Shown: positions 51,600 to 62,742, counted from the first letter of the stretch. The stretch is 64,000 nucleotides of DNA from Leptotrichia sp. HSP-536 (GCF_041199985.1 NZ_CP165647.1:1674001-1738000), one strand, 5' to 3'. Translations and numbers: made by a program. The notes: generated by a model not told the origin, from the sequence alone.

Positions 51600-51654
51600 G
51601 AAAGGTTTCTCCTTAATGTGGTTTGGTAGGCTTACATTATATCAGAAACCTTTC
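51600..51654 (-). promoter_or_regulatory. transposase-remnant control region: extended -10 and ribosome-site-covering inverted repeat
   Basis: Minus strand: extended -10 TGATATAAT (51636-51644). GAAAGGTTTCT (51644-51654) can pair with AGAAACCTTTC (51600-51610), which overlaps the end of the AAGGAG ribosome site; an inner pair is TAATGT/ACATTA. The first arm lies upstream of the expected start, so only read-through RNA from outside could form the hairpin. That is a known way for insertion sequences to block expression by outside promoters. On the plus strand the same hairpin is followed by seven T and could act as a terminator. Confidence 0.45.
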
Positions 51655-51742
51655 TTTTTTTGTATATTCTTGTCACATATGTATTATCTCACAACAGCAA
51701 AAAAATTTTTAAAATTTATTCAAATAATTTATTTTTTTAAAT

Positions 51743-51771
51743 TTGCGTACTCCTAAAATTTGTAGTATAAT
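51743..51771 (+). promoter_or_regulatory. promoter of gltS
   Basis: TTGCGT (51743-51748), 17 nt, TATAAT (51766-51771), about 40 nt before the gltS ATG. Confidence 0.55.
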
Positions 51772-51809
51772 AATATATTACAAAATTTTTTACAGAAAGG
51801 CGGATTTTT

Positions 51810-53051
51810 ATGACAAAAATTAATATGGATATGATTCAGACAATTGGATTATCAGTTATTTTACTATTAATTGGAATAAAACTTAGAAAGAAAGTTAGTT
51901 TTTTTGAAAAATATTGTATTCCTGCACCTGTAATTGGTGGATTTTTATTTTCGATACTTGTTTTTATTTTAAGACAGACAAATATGACAGAAATTAAGTT
52001 TGATGATACACTTCAAAAATTTTTTATGGTAATGTTTTTTACAAGTGTTGGATTTAATGCAAGTCTTAAAGTTTTGAAAAAAGGTGGAAAAAAAGTTGTT
52101 ATTTTCCTGTTTGTCGCCGCAGGATTATGTGCTATGCAGAATTTAGTTGCAGTAGCACTTTCAGGATTCGTAGGAATTCCACCATTATTAGCATTAATGA
52201 CAGGTTCTACTCCTATGACTGGGGGACACGGTACATCAGCAGCAGTAGCTCCTACTATTGAAGCTCTTGGACCTATATACAAAGGGGCAAATGCTATTGC
52301 CATCGCCTCTGCAACTTTTGGGCTTATTGCTGGCTCTGCATTGGGAGGACCTATTGCCAACAGACTTATTAATAAACATAAGCTTCTTCCTGAACATTTT
52401 ACAAAAGACAAAATAAAACATAAAAATGAAGATATTGACGAAGAAGTATTGAAAAGACAAAAACCTTATCTTGACGGAGAACGTTTTTCAATGGCATTTT
52501 TCTATATTTTAATAGCTATGGGAATTGGCTCTTATTTATCAATGTTAATTGATTATCTGATGAGTATGACAAAAATAGAGGCACATTTTCCAATTTACAT
52601 TGGACCAATGATTGTTGCGGCAATTATAAGAAATTTATCAGATAACATGAAATTTATGAATGCTCCAACAAAAGAAATAAGTATTCTTGAAGATGTGGCA
52701 CTTAATTTATTTTTAGCAATGGCGTTAATGACGTTAAGATTGTGGGAATTAATTGATCTAGCACTACCTATGTTTATTCTATTGATTGCACAAATTGTGT
52801 TAATTTACATTTACTTAAATGTTGTAACATTTAGGGCAATGGGATCAGATTATGATGCGGCTGTAATGGTTTCAGGACATTGCGGTTTTGGAATGGGAGC
52901 GACTCCAAATGGAATTTCCAATATGAAAGCTGTAACAGAAAAATATGTTTATTCAAAAATGGCATTCTTTGTAATTCCAATAGTTGGCTCACTTTTTATT
53001 GATTTTGCAAACATCAGCATCATCACGATATTTACACAATTTTTCAAATAA
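51810..53051 (+). CDS. gltS: sodium/glutamate symporter
   Basis: Inner-membrane Na+-coupled glutamate importer of the ESS family; 413 aa and about 10-12 hydrophobic segments. The two re-entrant motifs are visible: LMTGSTPMTGGHGTSAAVAP in the first half and VMVSGHCGFGMGATPNGISN in the second. GAAAGGCGG lies 8 nt before the ATG. Glutamate uptake fits an amino-acid-fermenting anaerobe. Single gene with its own promoter and terminator. Confidence 0.94.
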   Translation: MTKINMDMIQTIGLSVILLLIGIKLRKKVSFFEKYCIPAPVIGGFLFSILVFILRQTNMTEIKFDDTLQKFFMVMFFTSVGFNASLKVLKKGGKKVVIFLFVAAGLCAMQNLVAVALSGFVGIPPLLALMTGSTPMTGGHGTSAAVAPTIEALGPIYKGANAIAIASATFGLIAGSALGGPIANRLINKHKLLPEHFTKDKIKHKNEDIDEEVLKRQKPYLDGERFSMAFFYILIAMGIGSYLSMLIDYLMSMTKIEAHFPIYIGPMIVAAIIRNLSDNMKFMNAPTKEISILEDVALNLFLAMALMTLRLWELIDLALPMFILLIAQIVLIYIYLNVVTFRAMGSDYDAAVMVSGHCGFGMGATPNGISNMKAVTEKYVYSKMAFFVIPIVGSLFIDFANISIITIFTQFFK

Positions 53052-53053
53052 CT

Positions 53054-53099
53054 AAAAAAAGAAGAAGAACTCAATAATTTAAGCTTTTCTTCTTTTTTT
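53054..53099. terminator. bidirectional terminator between gltS and the acyl-CoA-dehydrogenase-like gene
   Basis: AAAAAAAGAAGAA (53054-53066) pairs with TTCTTCTTTTTTT (53087-53099). The stem ends in T on both strands and serves the two converging genes. Confidence 0.7.
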
Positions 53100-53101
53100 A
53101 T

Positions 53102-54544
53102 TTAAATACAGTCCTCAAAATCCAACATATCTTTTCTAATATCCCTTATCAAAAATTTCACCAAATTATCCGATTCCGTCTGAATCAAAAGAAACAATCT
53201 TGCCAATATTTTCCCAGCAAAAACTTTTTTTATCTGATCTATTTCATTTAAAGTATGTTCTTTTAAAAAGTTTATCAAGTCATCTGCTTTATTTAGAAAA
53301 TTATTAACAGAAATATTTGAAAATCTTTTATCTGAAATAAATCTTTCATAAATTGTTGCATTTTTGTCAACTCGTATTCCTTCCTTTTTCTCCACAGCCG
53401 TAACTTTTGAAAACTGATCAAAAATTTCCGCATAAAGCATATCATTTGGTCCTTCAAAAATTGTAAATGGCCTAAAATCAATAGCCACATTGCTCATCGG
53501 ATGCCCAGCTTCAAATCCTTTCGCTCCTAATAGTTTTTGTGCTATTTGTGCCGCATTGTAAGTATACTCTGTTGCAAGGCTTTTTATAATATTTGCTTCC
53601 ATAAGTTTATCTGATACCGATTTTTCAGGACAAATATTATTGCAAACATATTTGTACATAATTTTTGATACACCATACATTGTTTCTATCTCATCCAGTT
53701 CCTTTTTCACAAACGGAATATCAACTTTTGCATATTTTTTTATATTTTTCACAATGTATTCCATAATCCCGTGCGTCATCCCAACTAACTGTAATCTACT
53801 TCGAATAAATATATTTTGAAATTCTCTAAGACAATTTGCCTTGCTTTCTGAAAGTTTTATTACATATTTTGCAGGAATATCAGTATCCACGTGATTTACA
53901 GCATATCTGACTGCTTTCAAACCTCCTGAATTTAACACGTCATAAGTTATGTATTCTCTTGGAACTAAAATTAGGCTAATTACTTTTGAAAGTTTTCCAT
54001 CTTTTCTTTCCTTTGCCGCAATTAACAAAAAGTCACTTTGGGAATTTCCTTGCCAGTATTTATCAGCTTTAACATGAATTGTATTTTCATCAATGTATTC
54101 GTAGTAAGACTGCATTTCCTTTGCAATAGCAGATCCCGAAGTATTAGGTTCTGTTATAGCCAGTCCGCCACCTTCACCATTAAATATCATTTCAAGACCC
54201 TTTTCAATCTGCTCCTTATTTCCATATTCAGTAAGCGGCTGCAAAACCAACGCTCCTTCAATTCCAGTTCTAAGTGTAATAGGAACTCCATAATTTCCAG
54301 CAATTCTCAATGTTTCCTGAATTTCAAACTGACTGTCCTTTCTTCCACCAAGTTTCTCAGAAAGAAAAGGTAATAAAAGTCCACATTTTTTAATATTACT
54401 CCATTTATTCTCTGAAAGATAACTCATTAAATTTATTTTTTCAATATTTCCATTTGAAAAAACATCATTAAATGCTTTTTTTATATTATCCAAAAATCCT
54501 TCTGTACTCATTTTTAATAAATTTTCATTTGTAATTTTTTTCAT
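53102..54544 (-). CDS. acyl-CoA dehydrogenase-family protein
   Basis: 480 aa. It has a flavin/substrate segment GGGLAITEPNTSGSAIAKEM, the beta-domain HVKADKYWQGNSQSDFLLIA, an acyl-CoA dehydrogenase-like helical C-domain with QKLLGAKGFEAGHPMSNVAI, and DFRPFTIFEGPNDMLYAEIF, where a catalytic-type Glu sits. A C-terminal extension of ~90 residues follows. No acyl-CoA synthetase, electron-transfer flavoprotein or thiolase gene is near, so substrate and electron acceptor are open. Confidence 0.82.
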   Translation of the reverse strand: MKKITNENLLKMSTEGFLDNIKKAFNDVFSNGNIEKINLMSYLSENKWSNIKKCGLLLPFLSEKLGGRKDSQFEIQETLRIAGNYGVPITLRTGIEGALVLQPLTEYGNKEQIEKGLEMIFNGEGGGLAITEPNTSGSAIAKEMQSYYEYIDENTIHVKADKYWQGNSQSDFLLIAAKERKDGKLSKVISLILVPREYITYDVLNSGGLKAVRYAVNHVDTDIPAKYVIKLSESKANCLREFQNIFIRSRLQLVGMTHGIMEYIVKNIKKYAKVDIPFVKKELDEIETMYGVSKIMYKYVCNNICPEKSVSDKLMEANIIKSLATEYTYNAAQIAQKLLGAKGFEAGHPMSNVAIDFRPFTIFEGPNDMLYAEIFDQFSKVTAVEKKEGIRVDKNATIYERFISDKRFSNISVNNFLNKADDLINFLKEHTLNEIDQIKKVFAGKILARLFLLIQTESDNLVKFLIRDIRKDMLDFEDCI

Positions 54545-54732
54545 TTATGTCCTCCTAGTAAATAATCTTCCGTAAAATATAACAATATTACATAAAACCA
54601 GTTTAAAACTAATCTTATTATTTATCCATATTCTAAATTTTTTTATTTCTAGCAATTTCATTTTGTATGAAATAAACAATACTTTGGTTTTAAAATAATT
54701 TGTTTATAGAATTATCACTAGTATAGCATATA

Positions 54733-54766
54733 TCAAAAAAAAACTCCAGTATGAATAAAACTAGAG
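54733..54766 (-). terminator. terminator of dapB
   Basis: CTCCAGT (54744-54750) pairs with ACTAGAG (54760-54766), one G-U pair in RNA, followed on the minus strand by a run of T (54735-54743). Confidence 0.7.
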
Positions 54767-54778
54767 CTTTTAATTTTA

Positions 54779-55513
54779 TTATAATCCAAGTACATCTTTC
54801 ATTGTATACAATCCCGCTTTTTTCCCAAAAAGAAATTCTACAGCTCTAACCGCACCATCTGAAAACATCTTTCTAGACAATGCTTCGTGCTTTATTTCAA
54901 TAATTTCATCATTTTTTGCGTAAATTACCGTATGTTCTCCAACAATGTTTCCACCACGTATGGCGTGAACTCCTATTTCTTTTTCAGCACGTTTGCTATG
55001 TCCTTCCCTTCCGTAAATTGTTCTGTAATCTTTTCCATTATCGTCCAAATTTTCCTTTACAATTTCAAGCAACGTATTTGCTGTTCCACTTGGTGCATCA
55101 ATTTTTCGATTATGATGTTTTTCTATTATTTCAATATCAAAATCCTTCAATAATTTTGTTGCAAAAGCCACTATTTCATTTACAATATTTACTCCAACTG
55201 AAGTGTTTGTTGCCTTAATTATCGGTATTTGATTTGCTGCTTCTTCAATTTTTTTCAGCTGCTCTTCTGAATGTCCAGTTGTAGCGATTAATACTGGAAC
55301 TTCTTTACTAATTCCTGCTTCTAGCACATCCTCTAGCAGACTAAAATGTGAAAAATCTATAATCGCATCAAAATCTACATTATTCCCCTTCAAATTTTCA
55401 AAATCCCCATTTCCAAGCGGATCAACCAGCCCAACAAATTCATTTCCAGAATTTATTACTGATTCTTTCACATACTGAGCCATAACTCCACCACCATATA
55501 CTATTATTTTCAT
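54779..55513 (-). CDS. dapB: 4-hydroxy-tetrahydrodipicolinate reductase
   Basis: Reduces the dipicolinate precursor in the diaminopimelate/lysine pathway. 244 aa, shorter than the ~270 of E. coli. The dinucleotide motif is the unusual MKIIVYGGGVMAQYVKE instead of GxxGRMG. DFSHFSLLEDVL follows, and the family signature is EKHHNRKIDAPSGTANTLLE with the catalytic His and Lys. IRGGNIVGEHTVIY near the C-terminus is also typical. Single gene with terminator. Confidence 0.94.
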   Translation of the reverse strand: MKIIVYGGGVMAQYVKESVINSGNEFVGLVDPLGNGDFENLKGNNVDFDAIIDFSHFSLLEDVLEAGISKEVPVLIATTGHSEEQLKKIEEAANQIPIIKATNTSVGVNIVNEIVAFATKLLKDFDIEIIEKHHNRKIDAPSGTANTLLEIVKENLDDNGKDYRTIYGREGHSKRAEKEIGVHAIRGGNIVGEHTVIYAKNDEIIEIKHEALSRKMFSDGAVRAVEFLFGKKAGLYTMKDVLGL

Positions 55514-55563
55514 TCGATTTCTCCTTATAATTTTTTAGTTCAGCTTCAAAGCGATTTTACTAT

Positions 55564-55588
55564 AAAAGACCGAAAATTTCGGTCTTTT
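55564..55588 (-). terminator. terminator of the glyoxalase gene
   Basis: Perfect 12-bp stem, AAAAGACCGAAA (55564-55575) with TTTCGGTCTTTT (55577-55588), ending in a T run on either strand. Confidence 0.75.
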
Positions 55589-55647
55589 CTCATATTATTT
55601 TTTATTATTATTTTAAATATAAAACATATTTAAAACTTCCAAATTTT

Positions 55648-56031
55648 TTATTTTGCACGAATTACTTCCATACGATAGCCATCTGGATCTGTCACAAAAT
55701 AATAATGTCCTGGTTTTCCAGGTAAGCCCATAAGATCTGTTGTTGGATATCCTAATGCTTTATGTTTTTCATTATCTCCCTCAAGATCGTCCGAAGCAAT
55801 TGCAAGATGTGAGAAACCATCACCAATTGTATATGGACCGTGACCATAATTGTAAGTTAATTCAATTTCAAAGCTTTCCCCTGGAAGAGTCAAATAAACA
55901 ATAGTAAATTTATGCTCTGGAAAATCCATACGACGATCTTCCTTAAATCCAAAAGCTTTTTCATAAAATTTAATAGATGCTTCTAAATTTTCTACACGCA
56001 AACAAGCATGTAACATATGTAACATAGCCAT
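55648..56031 (-). CDS. gloA: lactoylglutathione lyase (glyoxalase I)
   Basis: 127 aa from the ATG at 56031, chosen over the frame start at 56052 because AAAGGAGAT lies just upstream. Metal ligands fit glyoxalase I: His in LHACLRVENLEASIKF, Glu in ESFEIELTYNYG, His in FSHLAIASDD and Glu in GYRMEVIRAK. It detoxifies methylglyoxal as its thiol adduct. The MBL-fold hydrolase at 2.8 kb could be the second step. Which thiol is used by this organism is unknown. Confidence 0.92.
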   Translation of the reverse strand: MAMLHMLHACLRVENLEASIKFYEKAFGFKEDRRMDFPEHKFTIVYLTLPGESFEIELTYNYGHGPYTIGDGFSHLAIASDDLEGDNEKHKALGYPTTDLMGLPGKPGHYYFVTDPDGYRMEVIRAK

Positions 56032-56078
56032 TTTATCTCCTTTAATTCCCATTTATAAAAAATTTAATTGTTAAAATT

Positions 56079-57089
56079 TTAACTACTTCTTGAACCGCTC
56101 ATATCAAGTCTAAGTTCTTGCGATCTTCCCTTTTCTCTTCCTTTAATAACTTTTCTTTCAATTAGCACTTCTGAAGCTCCAACTTTTGTCAATCTTTCTA
56201 TTACTTCAATTATGAATTCATCATCTTCATCCAAATATGTATCAGGCAATCCCAGCGCTTCCCTTCCTTCTGCTGTAGAAACTGGCGCATTTACATATTT
56301 TATTAATTGATCTGTATTTCCATCGAATCTTACAGTTCCCCATAGCAAATCTATATTATCAGAAACTTTATCATTTGGAGAAATAGCTTTTACAGAGCGT
56401 GCAACTTCAGAAAAGTTTCCATATGCATCTTCATATCCAATAGATGCCTCGTATTGTTGATTTACATCAATTTCAGTTATATAATGTGACCCTATTCTTT
56501 CATGTCTTATAATTTTTCTGTATTCATATCCATTTTTATAAAGTTTTATGACAATATTGTCAATTATTCCATTATTCGACGCTAATCTTTCAAATGTATC
56601 ATCACGTATCTCCCAATATATAAATAATGTTGTAGGATTTTTTGGCATTAATACGATTTCATCTACAAAATATGCTGCCGGCAATGGAGCCTTATCAAAG
56701 TAAATATCTTCGTGATTTGATTTTCCATCAAATTCTACACCTTTTGCAAATTTTGAACGATTAATTTCAGTTTCTACATATCTACGTCTAATTTGGTCTG
56801 GTGAAATTTTTTCATAATTAAAATTCAAGGCTCTAAAGACTCTTCTGTATCTTTTTCCTAAATTTCCTAATAATTTTCTGTTTACAAAATTTCTATAAAA
56901 AGTTCTATTTCTTTTCATTATGAAATACTTAATTAAAGTTTTTTCAATAATTTCTTTTTCAATAACTTCCATTGAAATAAGATTTTCTAATTTTTTCACT
57001 GCTCTTCTATTTTTTTGATTTTTAATTAATTTTTCGTTAGCATAATTTCTGTAATAAGTTCTTTTTCTATTTCTTTTTAATTGCTCCAT
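56079..57089 (-). CDS. DUF4912-domain protein
   Basis: 336 aa, no signal peptide. The first ~110 residues are very basic (repeated RNRTFYRNFVNRKLL-like segments) and may bind nucleic acid or anionic polymers. From about residue 133 the DUF4912 domain reads LPAAYFVDEIVLMPKNPTTL, FIYWEIRDDTFERL and GSHYITEIDV. Its function is unknown. RBS AAAGGTGG. It follows the ATP synthase operon but probably has its own promoter. Confidence 0.82.
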   Translation of the reverse strand: MEQLKRNRKRTYYRNYANEKLIKNQKNRRAVKKLENLISMEVIEKEIIEKTLIKYFIMKRNRTFYRNFVNRKLLGNLGKRYRRVFRALNFNYEKISPDQIRRRYVETEINRSKFAKGVEFDGKSNHEDIYFDKAPLPAAYFVDEIVLMPKNPTTLFIYWEIRDDTFERLASNNGIIDNIVIKLYKNGYEYRKIIRHERIGSHYITEIDVNQQYEASIGYEDAYGNFSEVARSVKAISPNDKVSDNIDLLWGTVRFDGNTDQLIKYVNAPVSTAEGREALGLPDTYLDEDDEFIIEVIERLTKVGASEVLIERKVIKGREKGRSQELRLDMSGSRSS

Positions 57090-57235
57090 TCCATTTCCAC
57101 CTTTACATTATTTTTTATTATTAAAATTATAGTAATATTTTTATTTGATTTTTTAACATTTAATAAAAATAAATTTTGTAATCTTTTAAATTAACTTTAA
57201 AATTTATTAAGTATACGTTACTATAATTTACATTT

Positions 57236-57264
57236 ATTATACCACATTTTTTTAAATTTTTAAA
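57236..57264 (-). promoter_or_regulatory. possible promoter of the DUF4912 gene
   Basis: Minus strand: TTTAAA (57259-57264), 17 nt, TATAAT (57236-57241), directly after the atpC stop. The -35 box is poor. Confidence 0.4.
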
Positions 57265-57268
57265 TTAC

Positions 57269-57658
57269 TTATTTTCTAGTTAAATTACTTTGAATCCGTT
57301 TTTTAGTTCCCAAAATATCCTGATCTTCTTTTATTTTTTGTCTTTTCGCTCTTTCGATTGCTACTTCTTTTGCCATTCTTTCGGCTTCAGCTTTAGTCGC
57401 TTCAACTATATTCACTCCCAAAATGACAACTTTATCCTGCCGAACTTCCAAAAATCCACCTTCCAAATAATATGTGACATCTTCCTTATCCTTTTCACGA
57501 ACCAGCATTTCTCCTGCCCCAATTGGAGTTATATAATTAATGTGCTTGGCAAGTATTCCAATATCTCCGCTTTCAGTACGTAATTTCACAAATTCAACAG
57601 GCTTTTCAAAAACAAGTCTTTCTGGAGTCACTGCTTGCAAAATAAATTCCAGTGCCAT
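57269..57658 (-). CDS. atpC: ATP synthase F1 subunit epsilon
   Basis: 129 aa. N-terminal beta-sandwich with VTPERLVFEKPVEFVKLRTE, GDIGILAKHINYITPIGAGE and GGFLEVRQDKVVILG, followed by the two C-terminal helices (EAERMAKEVAIERAKRQKIK). Epsilon inhibits and couples the rotor. A 202-nt gap separates it from atpD, larger than any other in the operon; it shows only a weak hairpin and no clear promoter or ORF. Confidence 0.94.
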   Translation of the reverse strand: MALEFILQAVTPERLVFEKPVEFVKLRTESGDIGILAKHINYITPIGAGEMLVREKDKEDVTYYLEGGFLEVRQDKVVILGVNIVEATKAEAERMAKEVAIERAKRQKIKEDQDILGTKKRIQSNLTRK

Positions 57659-57860
57659 AAATCCTCCTTTCCACTCAAAATTTTAGACTATATTACTCGA
57701 ACAGCAAGTACATTTTATTCAGTCAGTTCGATTTTTAAAGAGTTTGAGTATAGTTTAAGTATAAGTAGAAATTTTTTATTTAATTTAATTATTTATTGAA
57801 AATAATATTATATTTTTAAAATTGTATATAAAAATATTAATATTCTGAAATCAATAAAAA

Positions 57861-59261
<1,401 letters not shown>

Positions 59262-59318
59262 CTAAGTTTGACCTCCTTCTTAATTTTCTGCTTTTGATTC
59301 TTTAATTTTGTATAAAAA

Positions 59319-60179
59319 TTACTGTACTCCTAAAGAACCGCTTATAATTTCTGTCAATTCCTGTGTTATTTGTCCTTGTCTTTCACGATTATACTGCACT
59401 TCCAGATTTCTTATCATTTCAGAAGCATTGTCGTTAGCTTGTTTCATTGCAGACATTCTGGCTGAATGTTCACTTGCTGAATTTTCCAGTAATGACTGAT
59501 ACAGTTTTATATTCAGAACTTGTGGCACAAACGAATTTAATACTTCTTCCTCCGATGGATCAAAAATATATTCCTTTGTTGGCAATCCTTCCTTTTTTTC
59601 AATTGGAAGCAATTTTTCAATTTGAATATTATATTCAATTGCTGATACAAATTTTGAATAAATCATATAAACTTCATCATAAAAATCATTTAAATAAAAC
59701 TGCACTACATCTTCACTAATTTTTTTCCCAGTTTCAAACATTGTTTCAGGAATCATCTGTGTATACTCACTGTCAACATTTATATTTCTATTTTTACAAT
59801 ATTCCTTCGCTTTTCTTCCTATTGTTACAACAGAAACTTCCTTACCTTCCTTTTCAAACTGCTTTCTCATGCTTTCAAGTCTTCTAAAAGTATTTGAATT
59901 AAAACTTCCGCAAAGCCCACGATCTGATGTCATTACAATAATACCGACTCTTCTGACTTCTGATTTTCCATCAAAAATTACAAATTTGTTTCCTGTAAGA
60001 CTTGCAACCAGATTATCAAAAGCCTCATCTACAGCACGTGCATAGCTTCTTGATTTTAAAGTTAATACTTGAAATCTTTTAAATTTGGTAGAAGATACAA
60101 TATTCATCGCATTTGTGATTTGACTTGTACTTTTCACACTGTCAATACGTTCCTTAATTTCCTTCATGTTTGCTGCCAT
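59319..60179 (-). CDS. atpG: ATP synthase F1 subunit gamma
   Basis: Central stalk of the F1 rotor. 286 aa. N-terminal helix KEIKERIDSVKSTSQITNAM, VMTSDRGLCGSFNSNTFRRL and the C-terminal helix SARMSAMKQANDNASEMIRN. Gap of 60 nt to atpD. Confidence 0.96.
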   Translation of the reverse strand: MAANMKEIKERIDSVKSTSQITNAMNIVSSTKFKRFQVLTLKSRSYARAVDEAFDNLVASLTGNKFVIFDGKSEVRRVGIIVMTSDRGLCGSFNSNTFRRLESMRKQFEKEGKEVSVVTIGRKAKEYCKNRNINVDSEYTQMIPETMFETGKKISEDVVQFYLNDFYDEVYMIYSKFVSAIEYNIQIEKLLPIEKKEGLPTKEYIFDPSEEEVLNSFVPQVLNIKLYQSLLENSASEHSARMSAMKQANDNASEMIRNLEVQYNRERQGQITQELTEIISGSLGVQ

Positions 60180-60194
60180 ATCATTTCACCTGCT

Positions 60195-61700
60195 TTACCA
60201 AACATATTCTTTTTTAAAGTTAACTATAAATTCATCAAGCTCATTTTTCAAATCATCATTTAACACTTTTTTTTCTAAAATTCCATTTAAAATATTTGAA
60301 TCATTTCTAAGAGATTCTATCAAATCTTTTTCAAATATTCTCACTTTTTCATTCGGAACATCGTCAAAATATCCATTTGTTACACAATAAAACGAAATTA
60401 CTTGTTCTTCAACTTTATATGGACTATATTGTGGCTGTTTTAACACTTCCATAATTTTAGATCCACGATTTAACTGATCTCTTGTAGCTTTATCCAGATC
60501 CGATCCAAACTGTGTAAATGCCAAAAGCTCGTTATATTGAGCAAGTTCCAGTTTCACTTTTGAAGCAACTTGTTTCATAGCCTTAATTTGTGCAGCTCCT
60601 CCAACCCTTGATACAGAAACTCCTGCATTTATCGCTGGTCTAAATCCTGAATTAAACAAATCTGTTTCCAAGAATATTTGTCCATCTGTTATCGAAATGA
60701 CATTTGTTGGGATATATGCCGAAATATCTCCAGCCCTTGTTTCTACAATTGGAAGTGCAGTAATTGAACCTCCGCCCAGTTTATCACTTAATTTTGCCGC
60801 TCTTTCAAGAAGTCTTGAATGCAGGTAGAAAACATCTCCTGGATATGCTTCCCTTCCTGGCGGTCTTTTCAATAGTAACGACATTTCACGATAAGCCACA
60901 GCATGTTTTGATAAATCATCATAAACTATTAGCACATCTTTTCCCTGATCCATGAAATATTCACCCATAGCGACTCCTGAATACGGTGCCAAATATTGAA
61001 GTGGTGCTGATTCAGATGCAGTTGCCGCAACAATAATCGTATATTCCAATGCACCTGCTTCTTCTAATTTTTTATAAATTTGTGCAACAGTCGATCTTTT
61101 CTGACCGATTGCAACATAAACACATAAAACATCGTTATTTTTTTGATTTATAATGGCATCAATTGCAATTGCCGTTTTTCCAGTTTGTCTATCTCCAATT
61201 ATCAATTCCCTCTGCCCTTTTCCAATTGGAAACATTCCATCTATTGCCTTTATTCCTGTCTGCATAGGCTGTGTAACAGGTTTTCTTGCGATAATTCCTG
61301 AAGCTTGTCGCTCAATTGGCATATATCTATCAGCTGTTATAGAGCCTTTTCCATCAATAGGAGTCCCAAGTGCGTCAACTACTCTTCCAAGCAGCTCATT
61401 TCCAGCTGGAACTTCAGCTACTTTTCCTAATCCTTTTACTATGCTTCCTTCTTTTATACCTTGTGTTTTTCCAAAAATTACTGCTCCAATGTTACTTTCT
61501 TCCAAGTTTAGTGCCATTCCGATAGTTCCATTTTCAAATTGCAATAATTCTCCTGCCATTGCATTGCTTAATCCATAGATTCTAGCTATTCCATCTCCTA
61601 CTTCTAAAACTGTTCCAGTATTTGAAATATCCAGTGAACTTTTGTAATTTTCAATTTCGCTTCGGATTATTTTACTTATTTCTTCTGGCTTGATTCTCAA
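60195..61700 (-). CDS. atpA: ATP synthase F1 subunit alpha
   Basis: 501 aa regulatory nucleotide-binding subunit. P-loop [40 protein letters not shown], and [21 protein letters not shown]-terminal barrel with [20 protein letters not shown]. Normal length. It lies 15 nt before atpG and 18 nt after atpH. Confidence 0.97.
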   Translation of the reverse strand: MRIKPEEISKIIRSEIENYKSSLDISNTGTVLEVGDGIARIYGLSNAMAGELLQFENGTIGMALNLEESNIGAVIFGKTQGIKEGSIVKGLGKVAEVPAGNELLGRVVDALGTPIDGKGSITADRYMPIERQASGIIARKPVTQPMQTGIKAIDGMFPIGKGQRELIIGDRQTGKTAIAIDAIINQKNNDVLCVYVAIGQKRSTVAQIYKKLEEAGALEYTIIVAATASESAPLQYLAPYSGVAMGEYFMDQGKDVLIVYDDLSKHAVAYREMSLLLKRPPGREAYPGDVFYLHSRLLERAAKLSDKLGGGSITALPIVETRAGDISAYIPTNVISITDGQIFLETDLFNSGFRPAINAGVSVSRVGGAAQIKAMKQVASKVKLELAQYNELLAFTQFGSDLDKATRDQLNRGSKIMEVLKQPQYSPYKVEEQVISFYCVTNGYFDDVPNEKVRIFEKDLIESLRNDSNILNGILEKKVLNDDLKNELDEFIVNFKKEYVW

Positions 61701-61718
61701 AGAAAAGCACCTCCGTTT

Positions 61719-62246
61719 CTAAAAATTTTTCTTTATTTCTTCAATCTGATTTTTTATAGAACCGTTAATAACTTCATTACCAATTTTTAAAATTCCTCCG
61801 CCAATTATTTCTTTATCAACTTTGACATTTAAAACAATCTTTTTATTGTATTTTTTTTCTAATTTCTGTACTAACTGTTCTCTCTGTTTTTCTGATAGCT
61901 CTTTTGCAAATATAGCAGTTACTGGAAGTTTATTATTTTCTTCATAATAAAGTTTTAAAAAATAATCTTTTATTTCTCCGATTAACGATAATCTTTGCTT
62001 TTTTACAATATATTTTATTACTCCAAGTGCTTCCTTGCTTGTATGATTAAAAGATTTTTCCAAAAACTTTTCTTTTTTAGAAAACTTTTTTAAAGGATCT
62101 TCCAGAATTTTTCTAAATTCCTCACTTTCCTCATAATTTTCCATAAGAATATTTAATACTTCCCTAACTTCATTTACACTGTCAGAAGATTTTGCTATAT
62201 TATAAATTGCTCCTGCATATCTTTTTGCAATTTCATCATTAGCCAT
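61719..62246 (-). CDS. atpH: ATP synthase F1 subunit delta
   Basis: 175 aa peripheral-stalk connector. N-terminal helical domain IAKRYAGAIYNIAKSSDSVN, C-terminal ITAFAKELSEKQREQLVQKL-like region and KIVLNVKVDKEIIGGGILKI. One base separates its start region from the atpF stop, indicating coupled translation. Confidence 0.94.
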   Translation of the reverse strand: MANDEIAKRYAGAIYNIAKSSDSVNEVREVLNILMENYEESEEFRKILEDPLKKFSKKEKFLEKSFNHTSKEALGVIKYIVKKQRLSLIGEIKDYFLKLYYEENNKLPVTAIFAKELSEKQREQLVQKLEKKYNKKIVLNVKVDKEIIGGGILKIGNEVINGSIKNQIEEIKKNF

Positions 62247-62247
62247 T

Positions 62248-62742
62248 TTAATCTCCTATCTCATTAATAAACTTATTAATAGTTGCATCTTGTTTTTCGT
62301 CGATATTTTCCTTAATAATTTTTTCTGCAAGTTCAACTGCCATTTCTCCAACTTCCTTTTGAAGTTCAAATTTGGCATTTTGCCGCATTTTTTCAATATC
62401 AGCTTCCGCTTTCATCATCATTCTTTCACGATTACTCATAGCTTGCGATATAATCTGATCTTTTCTATCGTCTGCCTGTCTTTCGGCCTTTATCAGAATG
62501 TCATTTGCACGTCTTTTGGATTCTTTTTTCAATTTTTCCATTGTTTTTTTCTGTTCTTCCAATTTTTCTTTCTCGTTTTCGACAATTTCCATTTCAGATA
62601 AAGCTAATTTCTTTCTATCTTCAAGCACTTTGCCGATTTTTTTTGCAAAAGCCCGTGAAAAAAAATAGACTAATACTATAAAGTTTACTATTTGAATAGC
62701 CATCGTAAAGTCGATGTTTACTAATCTTGCTCCTTCATTCAT
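62248..62742 (-). CDS. atpF: ATP synthase F0 subunit b
   Basis: 164 aa. One N-terminal membrane helix (TMAIQIVNFIVLVYFFSRAF) and a long charged coiled coil with EKEKLEEQKKTMEKLKKES. It links F1 to the membrane sector. It is the first atp gene in this window. The genes for subunits a and c, which usually precede it, are absent here; the upstream neighbour is the repeat protein. The coupling ion cannot be judged without subunit c. Confidence 0.95.
   Translation of the reverse strand: MNEGARLVNIDFTMAIQIVNFIVLVYFFSRAFAKKIGKVLEDRKKLALSEMEIVENEKEKLEEQKKTMEKLKKESKRRANDILIKAERQADDRKDQIISQAMSNRERMMMKAEADIEKMRQNAKFELQKEVGEMAVELAEKIIKENIDEKQDATINKFINEIGD

Noticed and set aside
51562..51661. Plus-strand TTGACG-18-TATACT plus hairpin and seven T, looking like a ~60-nt small RNA gene; also a plus-strand ORF of 52 codons starting MKGFSLMWFGRL
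   Set aside because: The opposite strand gives a better explanation: a ribosome site, ATG and transposase-like N-terminus with its own extended -10. The plus-strand ORF has no ribosome site and crosses the hairpin. A transcript on the plus strand is not excluded.
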